Positions 27,062-36,809 of a stretch of DNA of 64,000 nucleotides are shown one piece after another. The translations under genes were made by a program, and so were the position numbers. Location: NCBI GenBank assembly GCA_025210795.1, contig JAOAQZ010000019.1, positions 248,001 to 312,000 on the forward strand. The letters are read 5' to 3'. Position 1 is the first letter of the stretch. The number at the start of each line of letters is the position of its first letter. The stretch is from Cohaesibacter sp. GTDB taxonomy: Bacteria; Pseudomonadota; Alphaproteobacteria; Rhizobiales; Cohaesibacteraceae. The notes beneath the pieces are model-generated. The model was not told the origin of the DNA and did no database searches. It worked only from the letters and a program-made list of their open reading frames with translations.

Positions 27062-28603
27062 ATGTTTGAATCTCTATCAGATCGCCTGAGCGGCATTTTT
27101 GACAAGCTTTCCAAGCGTGGTGCGCTATCGGAGAGTGATGTCAATTCTGCGCTGCGAGAGGTTCGCCGTGCCTTGATCGAGGCCGATGTTGCTCTGGATG
27201 TGGTCCGCTCCTTCACCGAGAAAGTCAAGGAAAAGGCCATTGGCGTTGAGGTGATCAAATCGGTCAGCCCTGCGCAGATGGTGGTCAAGCTGGTTCATGA
27301 CCAACTGGTCGAGATGCTCGGCTCTGACGGGGAAGTGATCGACCTTAATGCACCTGCTCCTGTGCCCATCATGATGGTTGGTCTTCAGGGGTCTGGTAAG
27401 ACGACGTCTACTGCCAAGATTGCCCTGCGCCTTCAAAATCGCGACAAGAAAAAAGTCCTGATGGCGTCTCTTGATACGCGCCGTCCGGCAGCGCAGGAGC
27501 AGCTGCGTGTTCTTGGTGAGCAAAATGATATTGAAACCCTGCCCATTGTGGAAGGGGAAGGGCCCACTCAGATTGCCAACCGCGCCATGAATGCTGCGCG
27601 CCTTGGCGGATTTGATGTGGTGATGCTCGATACTGCTGGCCGTATTCACATTGATGAGCCTTTGATGCTGGAAATGGCCGAGGTCAAGGCCGCTGCCAAT
27701 CCGCATGAAATCCTGCTGGTGGCTGATAGCCTGACCGGTCAGGATGCTGTCAATGTCGCCAAAAGCTTTGATGAGCGGGTCGGAGTGACCGGTATTGTTC
27801 TGACCCGTGTGGATGGTGACGGGCGCGGTGGTGCCGCTTTGTCCATGCGGGCGGTGACAGGCAAGCCTATCAAGCTTCTGGGTGTGGGCGAAAAAGCCGA
27901 TGCTTTGGAAGAATTCCACCCCGAGCGTGTTGCTGGCCGTATTCTTGGCATGGGCGATATTGTATCGCTGGTTGAAAAAGCTGCCGAGAGCATTGATGCG
28001 GAAAAAGCTGCGCAAGCTGCCGAGAAGCTGCGCAAGGGCAAGTTTGATCTGGAAGATTTGAAAGACCAGCTTGGTCAGATGGCCAAACTGGGCGGTATGT
28101 CCGGCATTATGGGTCTGATGCCCGGTGTTGGCAAAATGAAGAAGCAAATGGCTGCCGCCAATATGGATGACAGCATCGTCAATCGTCAGGTTGCGATCAT
28201 CAATTCCATGACACGGGCCGAGCGCCGCAACCCCAAGCTTCTAAATGCCTCACGCAAGAAGCGTGTTGCGGCGGGCTCTGGCGTTCAGGTGTCCGAGATC
28301 AATAAATTGCTGAAAATGCATCGTCAGATGGCTGACATGATGAAGATGCTGGGCAAGAAAAAAGGTGGGCTTGGCGGATTGTTCGGTGGCGGAATGCCGC
28401 AAGTGGATCCAGCCCAACTTGAAGCCATGCAAAAATCCGGTCAGATGCCTGATATGGGCGATTTGGCCAAAGGCCTGCCAGGCGGATTGCCTGGAGGTTT
28501 GCCCGGTGGGCTTCCCGGTGGTTTACCGGGCATGCCTGGATTGGGCGGTCCGAAATTCCCCGGTCTGGGCGGTATGCCCGGCAAGGGTAAGAAGAAACGC
28601 TAG
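27062..28603 (+). CDS. ffh: signal recognition particle protein Ffh
   Basis: A 513-residue SRP54 GTPase that with SRP RNA delivers nascent membrane proteins to FtsY. The N domain, G domain (P-loop GLQGSGKTTSTAK, LDTRRPAAQEQL, LDTAGR, TRVDGDGRGG) and Met-rich M domain with RRNPKLLNASRKKRVAAGSG are complete. The C-terminus is extended by a Gly/Leu/Pro-rich tail with a five-fold tandem GLPG repeat at 28472-28531, ending in GKGKKKR. Ffh tails rich in Gly, Met and Pro are common in alphaproteobacteria but the regular repeat is unusual. It leads the ffh-rpsP-rimM-trmD set. Confidence 0.97.
   Translation: MFESLSDRLSGIFDKLSKRGALSESDVNSALREVRRALIEADVALDVVRSFTEKVKEKAIGVEVIKSVSPAQMVVKLVHDQLVEMLGSDGEVIDLNAPAPVPIMMVGLQGSGKTTSTAKIALRLQNRDKKKVLMASLDTRRPAAQEQLRVLGEQNDIETLPIVEGEGPTQIANRAMNAARLGGFDVVMLDTAGRIHIDEPLMLEMAEVKAAANPHEILLVADSLTGQDAVNVAKSFDERVGVTGIVLTRVDGDGRGGAALSMRAVTGKPIKLLGVGEKADALEEFHPERVAGRILGMGDIVSLVEKAAESIDAEKAAQAAEKLRKGKFDLEDLKDQLGQMAKLGGMSGIMGLMPGVGKMKKQMAAANMDDSIVNRQVAIINSMTRAERRNPKLLNASRKKRVAAGSGVQVSEINKLLKMHRQMADMMKMLGKKKGGLGGLFGGGMPQVDPAQLEAMQKSGQMPDMGDLAKGLPGGLPGGLPGGLPGGLPGMPGLGGPKFPGLGGMPGKGKKKR
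28472..28531 (+). repeat. 12-bp tandem repeat encoding GLPG in ffh
   Basis: Five consecutive 12-base units, pattern GGN-TTR/CTN-CCN-GGN, each encode Gly-Leu-Pro-Gly. Third positions have diverged, so the protein sequence rather than the DNA repeat appears conserved. Confidence 0.85.
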
Positions 28604-28704
28604 ACAAGACCAAGCTCTTGGACAGCACTTTAAATTTGAGCTGATGGGAAAAGATCATCAGTCTCTATCTAGAATAAGATTGCCGAACTTCGAAAGGAAA
28701 TTCC

Positions 28705-29088
28705 ATGGCTCTTAAAATTCGTCTCGCACGCGGTGGTTCTAAAAAGCGTCCTTTTTACCGCATTGTTATTGCTGACGTTCGTTCCCCACGTGATGGTCGT
28801 TTCATCGAGCGCGTTGGGACCTATAACCCTCTCTTGGCAAAAGACAATGAAGAGCGCGTTGTGCTGAAAACCGAGCGTATTCAGCATTGGCTGAACCAGG
28901 GTGCAAAGCCAACTGACCGCGTTCTGCGTTTCCTTGACGCTGCTGGTTTGGCAACACGCGCCGAGCGCAACAACCCGAACAAAGCAAAGCCTGGCCAGAA
29001 GGCTCAGGAGCGTCTTGAAGAAAAGCGCATGAAAGAAGAAGAAGCCGCTGCTGCTGCCGCAGAAGCTGCTGAAGCTTCCGCTGAATAA
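28705..29088 (+). CDS. rpsP: 30S ribosomal protein S16
   Basis: A 127-residue S16. The N-terminal core [20 protein letters not shown] and [14 protein letters not shown] are diagnostic. The C-terminus has the long Lys/Glu/Ala-rich extension common to alphaproteobacterial S16. It stands 101 bp after ffh and before rimM, with a terminator-like hairpin in the rpsP-rimM space that may set stoichiometry. Confidence 0.97.
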   Translation: MALKIRLARGGSKKRPFYRIVIADVRSPRDGRFIERVGTYNPLLAKDNEERVVLKTERIQHWLNQGAKPTDRVLRFLDAAGLATRAERNNPNKAKPGQKAQERLEEKRMKEEEAAAAAAEAAEASAE

Positions 29089-29104
29089 GCTTTTGCTTTC
29101 TTTT

Positions 29105-29139
29105 AAGGGGGTTCTGGTTCACGCCAGAACTCCCTTTTT
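29105..29139 (+). terminator. hairpin/terminator after rpsP
   Basis: AAGGGG-GTTCTGG pairs with CCAGAAC-TCCCTT around a six-base loop, with one G-T pair, followed by TTT. Since rimM follows on the same strand it is probably a partial terminator that lowers rimM and trmD expression relative to rpsP. Confidence 0.75.
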
Positions 29140-29173
29140 GATTCTATCTTACTGATAATTGCGGGACCAAGGC

Positions 29174-29818
29174 ATGGCAAAGGCACCAGAAACAGATCCG
29201 GCAGGCAAAGTCTGCATTGCTCAAATCGGTGCGCCCAACGGGGTGCGCGGTGATGTTCGGGTCAAAGTCTTCTCCGATGATCCCGACAGTCTTGTTAAAT
29301 ATGGTGCCTTGCAAACGGCTGATGGTAGCCGGTCCTTTGAGGCTTTGAGCGCCCGACCACAAAAGACGGTTTATGTGGTGCGGTTTCGCGAAATTACCTC
29401 GCGTAATGATGCCGAAAGTCTCAATGGCACAAAGCTTTATATTGAGCGCGATGCTTTGCCGGATCTTGAGGAAGAAGAATTTTATCACTCCGATCTTATC
29501 GGCCTTAGTGCTCAGCTGGAAGACGGGTCGGAATTTGGCACGGTGCTGATGGTCCATGATTTTGGCGCGGGCGAATTGCTCGATATCGCGCCAAAGAGCG
29601 GCAAAAGCGTGCTCATTCCCTTTACCCGCGAGGCAGTGCCGCTCGTCGATATTGCTGGCCAAAGGGTTGTGATTGTGCCGCCGCAAGGGCTGTTGGACGG
29701 AGATGATGCCAAGGAGAAGCAGCGTGAGGGGCAGGGGGCTGATTTGTCACAATCGCCCGAGCTTCTTGAAGGCCTGCCGCAAACCAGCTCTGATAATGGC
29801 TCGGGTGGTAAGGAGTGA
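29174..29818 (+). CDS. rimM: 16S rRNA processing / 30S maturation factor RimM
   Basis: A 214-residue RimM that binds S19 and helps the 30S head mature. The N-terminal barrel begins [19 protein letters not shown], and the PRC-barrel domain carries [15 protein letters not shown] and [14 protein letters not shown] 45-residue charged tail follows, longer than in E. coli. ATG 29174 is preferred over an in-frame ATG-containing frame from 29159. The stop lies two bases before the trmD ATG. Confidence 0.93.
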   Translation: MAKAPETDPAGKVCIAQIGAPNGVRGDVRVKVFSDDPDSLVKYGALQTADGSRSFEALSARPQKTVYVVRFREITSRNDAESLNGTKLYIERDALPDLEEEEFYHSDLIGLSAQLEDGSEFGTVLMVHDFGAGELLDIAPKSGKSVLIPFTREAVPLVDIAGQRVVIVPPQGLLDGDDAKEKQREGQGADLSQSPELLEGLPQTSSDNGSGGKE

Positions 29819-29820
29819 TC

Positions 29821-30546
29821 ATGCAAGAGGGTGATGATGTAAGCTCCTCGCCGTGGAAGGCGTCTGTCCTAACGCTCTATCCGGACATGTTCCCCGGGCC
29901 GCTTGGCACCTCACTTGCCGGTCGGGCACTGGAGAAAGAGCTCTGGTCGCTGGAGACCGTTCATATTCGCGATTTTGCCCAAGGCAAGCATCGCAATGTG
30001 GATGATACGCCCGCTGGTGGTGGCGCTGGCATGGTCTTGCGGCCCGATGTGATCGGGTCAGCGATTGATCATGTGACCGGTGAGGGGGACACCCGCCCGC
30101 GCATTTTGCTCTCACCGCGCGGCAAACCACTGACGCAAGCAAAAGTGCGGCAGCTGAAAGAGGCTGGCGGCGTTATTCTTTTGTGCGGTCGGTTTGAAGG
30201 GGTGGATCAGCGCGTGATTGATGGCCGTGAGTTGGAGGAAATCTCCATTGGCGATTATATTCTCTCAGGCGGCGAGCTTGGCGCGATGGTTTTAATGGAT
30301 GCGGTCGTGCGTCTGTTGCCCGGTGTGATGGGCAAGGTTGAAAGCGGCGAGGATGAGAGCTTTGAAAGCGGCCTTTTGGAATATCCCCACTATACCCGCC
30401 CGACCATTTGGGAGGATCGGGAGATCCCCGACATCCTTACCTCTGGCCACCACGGCAAAATCGCCCAGTGGCGCCGAGAGCAGGCAATCGAGCTAACCCG
30501 CAAGCGCCGTCCCGATCTTTATAAGGCTTGGGCGCAAGACGAGTGA
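29821..30546 (+). CDS. trmD: tRNA (guanine-37-N1) methyltransferase TrmD
   Basis: A 241-residue SPOUT-class enzyme that makes m1G37 and prevents frameshifting. SAM-binding trefoil-knot motifs [15 protein letters not shown] and [20 protein letters not shown] are intact, as is YPHYTRP. ATG 29821 lies five bases after AAGGAG; a GTG at 29815 overlapping the rimM stop is an alternative start. The usual neighbour rplS lies 2 kb away, behind an unrelated gene. Confidence 0.96.
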   Translation: MQEGDDVSSSPWKASVLTLYPDMFPGPLGTSLAGRALEKELWSLETVHIRDFAQGKHRNVDDTPAGGGAGMVLRPDVIGSAIDHVTGEGDTRPRILLSPRGKPLTQAKVRQLKEAGGVILLCGRFEGVDQRVIDGRELEEISIGDYILSGGELGAMVLMDAVVRLLPGVMGKVESGEDESFESGLLEYPHYTRPTIWEDREIPDILTSGHHGKIAQWRREQAIELTRKRRPDLYKAWAQDE

Positions 30547-30749
30547 TGTCTTGAGTGATTGGGAATTTTTGGAGAAAATGGCCCAAAGCCGACTTTAAAA
30601 CCAATCATATTGTTGCATCTGCAACCTACATTACAGACTTTGGGAAATCGTCCGAGCACTCGTGTTGTAAGTGGCGAAAATTCACCAGAGCGGTCGATGG
30701 GACGTCTGCGGAGTAGGCACTAAGCCTTAGTGAAACAGTGTGCCGTTAT

Positions 30750-32123
30750 CTACTCTTCGTTCGTTTCTTCGTCTTGTAAGTCTGATGCTTTCGGCGTTTT
30801 CCGCTTCTCCAACAAACGCGCCCAATTATTTGTAGATTTTCCCTGATAGCGGAAGTCTGACGACAAATATTCTTTAAGATGGTCCCTTAGAAGCTGCATT
30901 TTCAAATCAGTGCGTAATTCGTAAAGCTCACGGTCGGTCAAATCAGTGAGTCCATCTTGTGATGTATTCGATGTGTCTGTTGCCACAATGCTGATTTTCG
31001 ATAGGTTTAGTCTTTGTTGATTGATCCTCATAATCTCTGTAACGAAGACGCGGGCCAATTTGTAAGATGCCGTGATGATTGCCGTTGAAATGATCACATA
31101 CGGAATGCGCGTTATCAAAATGGACCAAATATTTGCGCCATCCACTTCGTCAAAAACTGTTGTGAGATTAGCCGCATTGAACACGAGCAAACCTGTAACA
31201 ATCACCATCAACGCAATGGGGACAGCTGCTAGCTTCCAATAGGTTCGAATGTTCTGACCACCTTGAGATACGAAAGCGCCAATTTCGGTTGGAAACATGT
31301 TCACATCATCTTCAAGAGCTCTCAGTTCTTGCTTCAGTTCACTTACCTCTCTGGCCAACCCCTCACGCTCAGTCGTCCGTTCAGTAATTCTTTCTTGGAT
31401 TTGGCTGCGGCGTTCATCCAAAGTAGAGATGGCTTCCTCTCTCTTAGTAATATCATCAAGAAGCCCTTGCCGCTGCTCTGACAGGCGACCGATGTTTGCG
31501 TTAAGGTCTGCTATCTTTTGGTTGGCTTCCGCGATTTCGTTATTTATTGCATCACGGTCAAGCTCAGCTTGTGTTACCTTTTGGTTGGCTTCTTCGGCAT
31601 TTTCAATTGCTTTATTAGCCTCCGAAAAGACATTTGATTTGTATCTGTCTAGCCTCGCAACTAAACGAATAAAATCTTCTAATTCTTCTATTTGAAACCC
31701 AACCAGCTGGACTCGCGTGATTTTGGTTTGTGTCAGCCACTTTTTGGGCGGCTTAAAAGAGACCTGACGCACTAATTGGTTTATGGGTGCCCGAAAGCTA
31801 CCGTCATTCTTCTTTGATAGTTCCTGAGTGACTTCACCCCCTTGAGCCAACGTCCAGCGGAACTCGAATTCATTGTAAGTACTATAGTTTTCTTCATCTA
31901 CAACTATTTCATTGAGAAAAACCGGCTCAGTAAACTCAAAATCGTACCAACGATTTGAACCGTTCATCGGCTCCGTAAAGCCTGAATTGGCTAACAGTTT
32001 CGTTGTTTTCTTGCTCTTGCCGTGCAACAGATCGAATGGAAGTTGCGTACGTGCGGGCACGTCAGTTGCATTGATCTTCTCAGAGTCTTCATAAGCCTTT
32101 GTCAGGTCAGTTGATTGGGGCAA
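30750..32123 (-). CDS. unrecognised membrane-anchored coiled-coil protein with N-terminal beta-sandwich-like domain
   Basis: I do not recognise this 457-residue protein. Residues about 45-148 alternate beta-strand patterns (SNRWYDFEFTEPVFLNEIVV and later TRVQLVGFQIEEL) and look like a discoidin/carbohydrate-binding type sandwich. Residues about 160-275 are a long Gln/Glu/Arg-rich coiled coil. Two hydrophobic helices lie near 297-317 and 335-355, and an acidic soluble tail of about 100 residues follows. No signal peptide is seen, so both ends probably face the cytosol. The start is a TTG at 32123 with no good Shine-Dalgarno sequence, so the true start is uncertain. It is antisense to its neighbours, splits the usual trmD-rplS pair and uses codons richer in A/T, all signs of later insertion. 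Confidence 0.65.
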   Translation of the reverse strand: MPQSTDLTKAYEDSEKINATDVPARTQLPFDLLHGKSKKTTKLLANSGFTEPMNGSNRWYDFEFTEPVFLNEIVVDEENYSTYNEFEFRWTLAQGGEVTQELSKKNDGSFRAPINQLVRQVSFKPPKKWLTQTKITRVQLVGFQIEELEDFIRLVARLDRYKSNVFSEANKAIENAEEANQKVTQAELDRDAINNEIAEANQKIADLNANIGRLSEQRQGLLDDITKREEAISTLDERRSQIQERITERTTEREGLAREVSELKQELRALEDDVNMFPTEIGAFVSQGGQNIRTYWKLAAVPIALMVIVTGLLVFNAANLTTVFDEVDGANIWSILITRIPYVIISTAIITASYKLARVFVTEIMRINQQRLNLSKISIVATDTSNTSQDGLTDLTDRELYELRTDLKMQLLRDHLKEYLSSDFRYQGKSTNNWARLLEKRKTPKASDLQDEETNEE

Positions 32124-32617
32124 AATGGCACCATATTTTGAGTTTAATTTTCATTTCATCACAACATAGTGATGTCGAGATGCGTTTTAAAGGATTTTTC
32201 TACTCCAAGTTGCTAATAATACCCAAATGATCTGCTCCCTTCTTGACCAATTGATAGTTCGGAAGAAGCCGAGATGATTGTGCTGCTGACAATGGCCGCA
32301 CAATTTTATTTTGGTGACTAAGCTTTGCAGTAACACCAAGCGTTTTGGAGCGCTCAAATCCGGCATTTAAAATGCTCTGGGGCTGATCTGGTGGCTTGCT
32401 TCGTAAAAACTGCAAGAATTCCAGAAAAATCCCAGAAAAATCGCGGATTTGAGTCATTTTTGGGGTGACAAAGCGTTCTTCATTGGCTAAAGAACGCCAA
32501 TCTGATTTCCAAGAAGTACGGCGAACCGGCCCTTGTGGCAAGCCGAGCATGCTGAAAACAGCTCGGTGGGACTGCATTGGACGCTCTGGGCGTGACTATA
32601 CAACAAGAGTGAACATC
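32124..32617. other. 494-bp gap upstream of rplS
   Basis: No recognised gene. A 125-codon open frame on the minus strand (32200-32577) has no family resemblance and no clear ribosome-binding site, so I do not call it. The right part is the rplS leader; the left part, AT-rich, probably belongs to the inserted segment. Confidence 0.45.
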
Positions 32618-33067
32618 ATGAATATCATTCAGCAGCTCGAACAAGAGCAAATGGCAGAAATCAATGCCAAGCGTGAAATCCCTGCATTTTCTCCAGGTGA
32701 CACCGTTCGCGTTAACGTACGCGTGACCGAGGGTACCCGTACCCGTGTGCAGGCCTATGAAGGCGTTTGCATCGCCCGCTCCGGTGGCGGCCTGAACGAG
32801 AACTTCACCGTTCGTAAGATTTCTTATGGCGAAGGTGTGGAACGTGTTTTCCCACTTTACAGCCCAATGATCGACAGCCTTGACGTTATTCGCCGTGGTA
32901 AAGTTCGCCGTGCGAAGCTTTACTATCTGCGCGGCCGTCGCGGTAAATCTGCTCGTATTGCAGAAGCAACCAACGCCCGTGCACGCAACCTCAATGATGC
33001 TGCCAAGGCAAAAGTTGCTGCTGCCAAGGAAGCTGCAAAAGCTGCCAAGAATGCAGAAGCTGAATAA
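32618..33067 (+). CDS. rplS: 50S ribosomal protein L19
   Basis: A 149-residue L19, found at the 30S-50S interface. [54 protein letters not shown] and [15 protein letters not shown] are diagnostic. The C-terminus has an Ala/Lys tail of about 30 residues, longer than in E. coli and common in alphaproteobacteria. ATG 32618 is preferred; an in-frame GTG nine bases upstream is possible. Its own terminator follows. Confidence 0.96.
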   Translation: MNIIQQLEQEQMAEINAKREIPAFSPGDTVRVNVRVTEGTRTRVQAYEGVCIARSGGGLNENFTVRKISYGEGVERVFPLYSPMIDSLDVIRRGKVRRAKLYYLRGRRGKSARIAEATNARARNLNDAAKAKVAAAKEAAKAAKNAEAE

Positions 33068-33089
33068 GAGCGCGATCTCTTTTGATTTT

Positions 33090-33126
33090 AAAAGGCCTGA
33101 TACCAAAATGGTGTCAGGCCTTTTTT
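33090..33126 (+). terminator. intrinsic terminator after rplS
   Basis: AAAAGGCCTGATACC pairs with GGTGTCAGGCCTTTT (one mismatch-type pair) around AAAAT, then TT. Confidence 0.9.
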
Positions 33127-33436
33127 GTGTTATATTCAGTGATCTGATCACGTCTGCTTCAGCGCATAAGATTGCTGGCAGAGAGATCACAAAGGCAATT
33201 CCAATCATTGCAGAGGCAACTTTAGCCAAAAGTATCGCCTTAGGCTGCATTTCTTGTCGGATATTGCTTGACGTTGGCCCTCATTCTATCGCATGACAGT
33301 GCCAGCATTTTCTGGCCCATAGCAAGGATTGACCAATCCGGCTTGCCGGGCGATTTTCAACCTCTTTGCCAGGTTTGAAAAATTGCCGGATTTGGGGCCT
33401 CTCATTCAACGCTCTTTAGAGGACTGGTAAAAAGCA
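33127..33436. other. 310-bp leader region of leuC
   Basis: No supported gene. I looked for a leucine-rich leader peptide with a Leu-codon run and a paired attenuator and did not find one. Confidence 0.5.
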
Positions 33437-34843
33437 ATGTCTGCACCAAAGACCCTTTATGACAAAATCTGGGATTCCCATGTGGCTGATCAACAGGAAG
33501 ACGGGACTTGCCTGCTGTATATCGACCGCCATCTTGTTCATGAAGTCACGTCTCCGCAGGCCTTTGAAGGTCTTCGCATGGCTGGCCGTAAGGTGCGCGC
33601 ACCACAGCGCACATTGGCTGTTGTTGATCACAATGTTCCAACAACCGACCGGACCAAGGGGATTGATGATCCTGAATCCAAATTGCAGGTGGAAACGCTG
33701 GCTGCCAATGCTGCCGAGTTTGGCGTGGAATATTATGACGAGCTCGATAAGCGTCAGGGTGTTGTTCACATTGTTGGTCCCGAGCAAGGCTTTACTTTGC
33801 CCGGTATGACCATTGTGTGTGGTGATTCTCACACCTCCACTCATGGCGCTTTTGGCTCTTTGGCCCATGGTATTGGCACCTCAGAAGTGGAGCATGTTCT
33901 GGCCACTCAGACGCTCGTTCAGAAAAAAGCCAAGAATATGAAGGTGGAAGTCACCGGCAAGCTTGGTGAAGGTGTCACTGCGAAAGACATCGTTCTGGCA
34001 ATCATCGGCAAAATCGGCACGGCTGGCGGCACCGGTCATGTGATTGAATTTTGCGGTGAGGCGATCCGCGATCTGTCCATGGAAGGCCGCATGACCGTTT
34101 GTAACATGGCGATTGAGGGCGGTGCCCGCGCAGGTCTGATTGCGCCGGATGAGAAGACTTTTGAATATATTCAAGGTCGCCCGAAAGCACCGAAAGGCGC
34201 TGACTGGGACAAGGCTGTTGCCTGGTGGAAGACCCTTTACACCGATGAAGGGGCCGAGTTTGACACTGTCGTAACCCTTGATGCTGCGTCTTTGCCGCCG
34301 GTTGTTTCCTGGGGCACCAGCCCTGAAAATGTGGTGACCATTGATGGGTCCACTCCAGACCCTGAAAAGATTGAAGATGCAGCACGCCGTGCAGCTGTTG
34401 AGCGCGCTCTTGACTATATGGGTCTTGAGCCAAACACTAAGATGACCGACATTGCGATTGATCGCATATTTATCGGCTCTTGCACCAATGGCCGTATTGA
34501 AGATTTCCGCGCAGCGGCTGACATTCTAAAGGGTCGCAAGATCAAGGATGGCGTTCATGCCATGATCGTGCCCGGCTCCGGTCTTGTTAAAGATCAGGCT
34601 GAAGAAGAGGGCCTTGATAAGATTTTCATCGAAGCTGGCTGCGAATGGCGCGAGCCTGGATGCTCCATGTGTCTTGCGATGAATGCAGACAAGCTTGCTC
34701 CGGGCGAGCGCTGTGCATCCACCTCCAACCGTAACTTTGAAGGCCGCCAAGGCTTTAAAGGCCGGACCCATCTGGTGTCCCCTGCCATGGCGGCAGCTGC
34801 AGCGGTTGCAGGCCACTTTATTGATGTGCGCGATCTGGACTAG
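33437..34843 (+). CDS. leuC: 3-isopropylmalate dehydratase large subunit
   Basis: A 468-residue aconitase-family subunit; with LeuD it isomerises 2- to 3-isopropylmalate in leucine synthesis. The three [4Fe-4S] ligands are Cys349 (GSCTNGR) and Cys409/Cys412 (PGCSMC). [30 protein letters not shown] is the family signature. The small subunit leuD is not adjacent downstream, where a terminator and a GNAT gene follow; in many Rhizobiales leuC, leuD and leuB are separated, so this is not unusual. Confidence 0.97.
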   Translation: MSAPKTLYDKIWDSHVADQQEDGTCLLYIDRHLVHEVTSPQAFEGLRMAGRKVRAPQRTLAVVDHNVPTTDRTKGIDDPESKLQVETLAANAAEFGVEYYDELDKRQGVVHIVGPEQGFTLPGMTIVCGDSHTSTHGAFGSLAHGIGTSEVEHVLATQTLVQKKAKNMKVEVTGKLGEGVTAKDIVLAIIGKIGTAGGTGHVIEFCGEAIRDLSMEGRMTVCNMAIEGGARAGLIAPDEKTFEYIQGRPKAPKGADWDKAVAWWKTLYTDEGAEFDTVVTLDAASLPPVVSWGTSPENVVTIDGSTPDPEKIEDAARRAAVERALDYMGLEPNTKMTDIAIDRIFIGSCTNGRIEDFRAAADILKGRKIKDGVHAMIVPGSGLVKDQAEEEGLDKIFIEAGCEWREPGCSMCLAMNADKLAPGERCASTSNRNFEGRQGFKGRTHLVSPAMAAAAAVAGHFIDVRDLD

Positions 34844-34867
34844 AGCTTAAGCGCATTATGCGAATAC

Positions 34868-34898
34868 AAGCCGGGCCCTCGTTGGTCCGGCTTTTTTG
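34868..34898 (+). terminator. intrinsic terminator after leuC
   Basis: AAGCCGGGCC pairs with GGTCCGGCTT (one G-T pair), followed by TTTT. Confidence 0.88.
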
Positions 34899-35106
34899 TT
34901 TGTGCCTATTATGATCCCTTGTTCTAAACTGGTGAAATCTGTCAATTTTTGTGTCTGGTTGTTTTATGTCCTGTGGTAGACAAACAAGACTTGATAGGAT
35001 TTACTCAACAGTCGGTTTGAAGGGCCATTTTTGGCCTTGCCATGTCCGGGATCCATTGCCATATGAAATGGATCTGGTGGCTTACTAAAAGAGAGCGGTT
35101 AATCGT

Positions 35107-35574
35107 ATGAGCAAGATGACAATTAAAATTCTGGATCAGAATGCAGCTGCAAGCCTGGCCCCGCTGATTTCTGCCCATGCGCAAGAGCGCAAGCGTGGTG
35201 CTCCGCGCCAGCCAGATCTCTATTATGCAGAAACGCTCCTCAATGATCGGACTGCTGAAGTTCTGGGCGCTTTTTTGGGCGATGAGCTGGCAGCTTTTGC
35301 GACTTTCTTTGATTTGCCCGAGACTGTATCCGGCAAGCGGGTAGGGCATCTTGATGTTTTGTTTGTGGAACAGGATTTTCGCAATAATGGCATCACCAAA
35401 GCGATGATCGAAGCGCTGGCTGATATCGGGCAAGAGCGCAATTGGCTGGAATTGCAGTGGAATAATCCATCTCCAAGCCAGCAAGAGAAAATCGCGCAGG
35501 TCTCCAGATTGTCAAGCTCTGCCAATGTTCGCGTCGCTGTGGCCATTCATGAAGAGAATACCAAGGTCAAGTAA
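35107..35574 (+). CDS. GNAT-family N-acetyltransferase
   Basis: A 155-residue GNAT-fold protein. The core VGHLDVLFVEQDFRNNGITKAMIEAL contains the acetyl-CoA pyrophosphate loop (R-X-X-G-X-X, here RNNGIT), preceded by the beta4 strand. Substrate is unknown. The start may be ATG 35107 or the ATG three codons later. A terminator hairpin closes it and it is convergent with the methyltransferase gene. Confidence 0.7.
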   Translation: MSKMTIKILDQNAAASLAPLISAHAQERKRGAPRQPDLYYAETLLNDRTAEVLGAFLGDELAAFATFFDLPETVSGKRVGHLDVLFVEQDFRNNGITKAMIEALADIGQERNWLELQWNNPSPSQQEKIAQVSRLSSSANVRVAVAIHEENTKVK

Positions 35575-35596
35575 GACACCTTGCTTTGTTGAGTTG

Positions 35597-35630
35597 AAAA
35601 GCCCTTTGGTTACGCCGAAGGGCTTTTTGT
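35597..35630 (+). terminator. terminator after GNAT gene
   Basis: AAAAGCCCTT pairs with AAGGGCTTTTT around an 11-base loop, followed by T-rich sequence. It also has TTTT on the minus strand and could serve the convergent gene. Confidence 0.85.
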
Positions 35631-35660
35631 TTTGGGTGATTATTGAAGTAGGTGCGGCGC

Positions 35661-36335
35661 CTATCCCAAAAAGCGCCAGACCTTGGTGGAGCGGATTTCA
35701 AAATCTTCAAGCTCGCGGGTGACCGGCACCTCATAGGTGGCAAGCAGCTCCAGCCGCTCAAGGGGTAGATAGGAGCGATTTGGGTCGCCCACAAGGATTT
35801 GGGTGCCCCCTTGCGCCAGCGGCTCCAGGAGCGCTAGCACGGCTCTGGTCATGTCTTCATCATAAAAGACGTCACCGGCCAGAAATAGATCGGGCGGATT
35901 GGCGCAAAGGGCTTTGATTGCCGTCTCGGTGAGCAGATTTTCGGTTGATGCTTCAAGCGTGACCCCGTTGCTCGATGCGTTGATTTGAATGGCTTCAACT
36001 GAAAACGGGTCAATATCGGTGGCGAGAACCGATCGGGCCCCACCAAGTGCTGCAGCTATGGCGACAAGGCCGGAGCCAGAGGCAAAGTCGAGCACGCTTT
36101 TGCCGCTGGTAAGAGATGGATTATCAAGGCAATAGCGGGCCAGAGCTTGCCCTCCGGCCCAGGCAAAGGCCCAGAAGGGGGAGGGCAGCCCCAAATCCTC
36201 AAGATCCTCTTCCCCCATGCGCCAGAGAGGCGTTTGGTCGTCTGCCATATGAAGAGAGATATCGGGGGTGAGGGGAACGGGCAAGAGAGTGGTATGGTCC
36301 AATATGAATTGGTGCCTGTTCTCGATCTTGCCCAT
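35661..36335 (-). CDS. ETF beta-subunit lysine methyltransferase-like protein
   Basis: A 224-residue class I SAM methyltransferase. PFWAFAWAGGQALARYCLDN followed by VLDFASGSGLVAIAA and ATDIDPFSVEAIQINA is the signature of the ETFB-KMT (METTL20) group, whose Agrobacterium member trimethylates lysines on the electron-transfer flavoprotein beta subunit. The post-II motif is DVFYDEDM, as in that family. It is the last gene of the tsaD-gpsA-YciI-EVE minus-strand set. The etf genes are not in this window, so substrate assignment rests on family alone. Confidence 0.78.
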   Translation of the reverse strand: MGKIENRHQFILDHTTLLPVPLTPDISLHMADDQTPLWRMGEEDLEDLGLPSPFWAFAWAGGQALARYCLDNPSLTSGKSVLDFASGSGLVAIAAALGGARSVLATDIDPFSVEAIQINASSNGVTLEASTENLLTETAIKALCANPPDLFLAGDVFYDEDMTRAVLALLEPLAQGGTQILVGDPNRSYLPLERLELLATYEVPVTRELEDFEIRSTKVWRFLG

Positions 36336-36362
36336 TGGGATCTCGCTTTTGCCTGACAGATG

Positions 36363-36785
36363 TTAAGCGGCAGGAATGCCTGCCAATTGGCAGACAATGG
36401 CCCATTCCTCTTCGCTTACCGGTTGCACGGACAGGCGTGAATTGTTGACCAGCACCATATTGGCAAGATCGGGATGGGCCTTGCAATCTTCCAGCGTGAC
36501 CGGATTGACCACTGAACGCACGGCCTTGATGTCAACGCAGTGCCATTTTCCGGTGTCATCCGTTGTGTCAGGATGGGCTTCTGCACAGACTTCCACCACA
36601 CCAACGATGCGTTTTTCATTCACAGAATGATAGAAGAAACCGCGATCGCCCAGTTTCATCTTTTGCATATTGTTGCGGGCCTGATAATTGCGAACGCCGT
36701 CCCATTGTTCGCCTTCTTCGCCCTTGGCCAGCTGTTGATCCCAGCCCCATGTATTGGGTTCGGATTTAAAAAGCCAGTATGCCAT
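36363..36785 (-). CDS. EVE domain protein
   Basis: A 140-residue protein with an EVE/PUA-like fold, beginning MAYWLFKSEPNTWGWDQQ and with GVRNYQARNNMQKMKLGDRGFFYHS, the typical ligand-pocket region. EVE domains bind modified bases in DNA or RNA (known from THYN1 and from restriction systems). Here it sits in a core-gene cluster, 27 bp before the methyltransferase, so a housekeeping role is more likely than defence. Confidence 0.9.
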   Translation of the reverse strand: MAYWLFKSEPNTWGWDQQLAKGEEGEQWDGVRNYQARNNMQKMKLGDRGFFYHSVNEKRIVGVVEVCAEAHPDTTDDTGKWHCVDIKAVRSVVNPVTLEDCKAHPDLANMVLVNNSRLSVQPVSEEEWAIVCQLAGIPAA

Positions 36786-36809
36786 GATGCCCTCCCTCAG
36801 GCGTGAATA

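Noticed and set aside
32200..32577. A 125-codon minus-strand frame upstream of rplS
   Set aside because: No homology recognised, no clear ribosome-binding site; kept only as part of the gap description.
32480..33250. A 256-codon minus-strand frame starting with a signal-like hydrophobic stretch upstream of leuC
   Set aside because: Most of it is antisense to rplS; the signal-like part is short and has no independent support.
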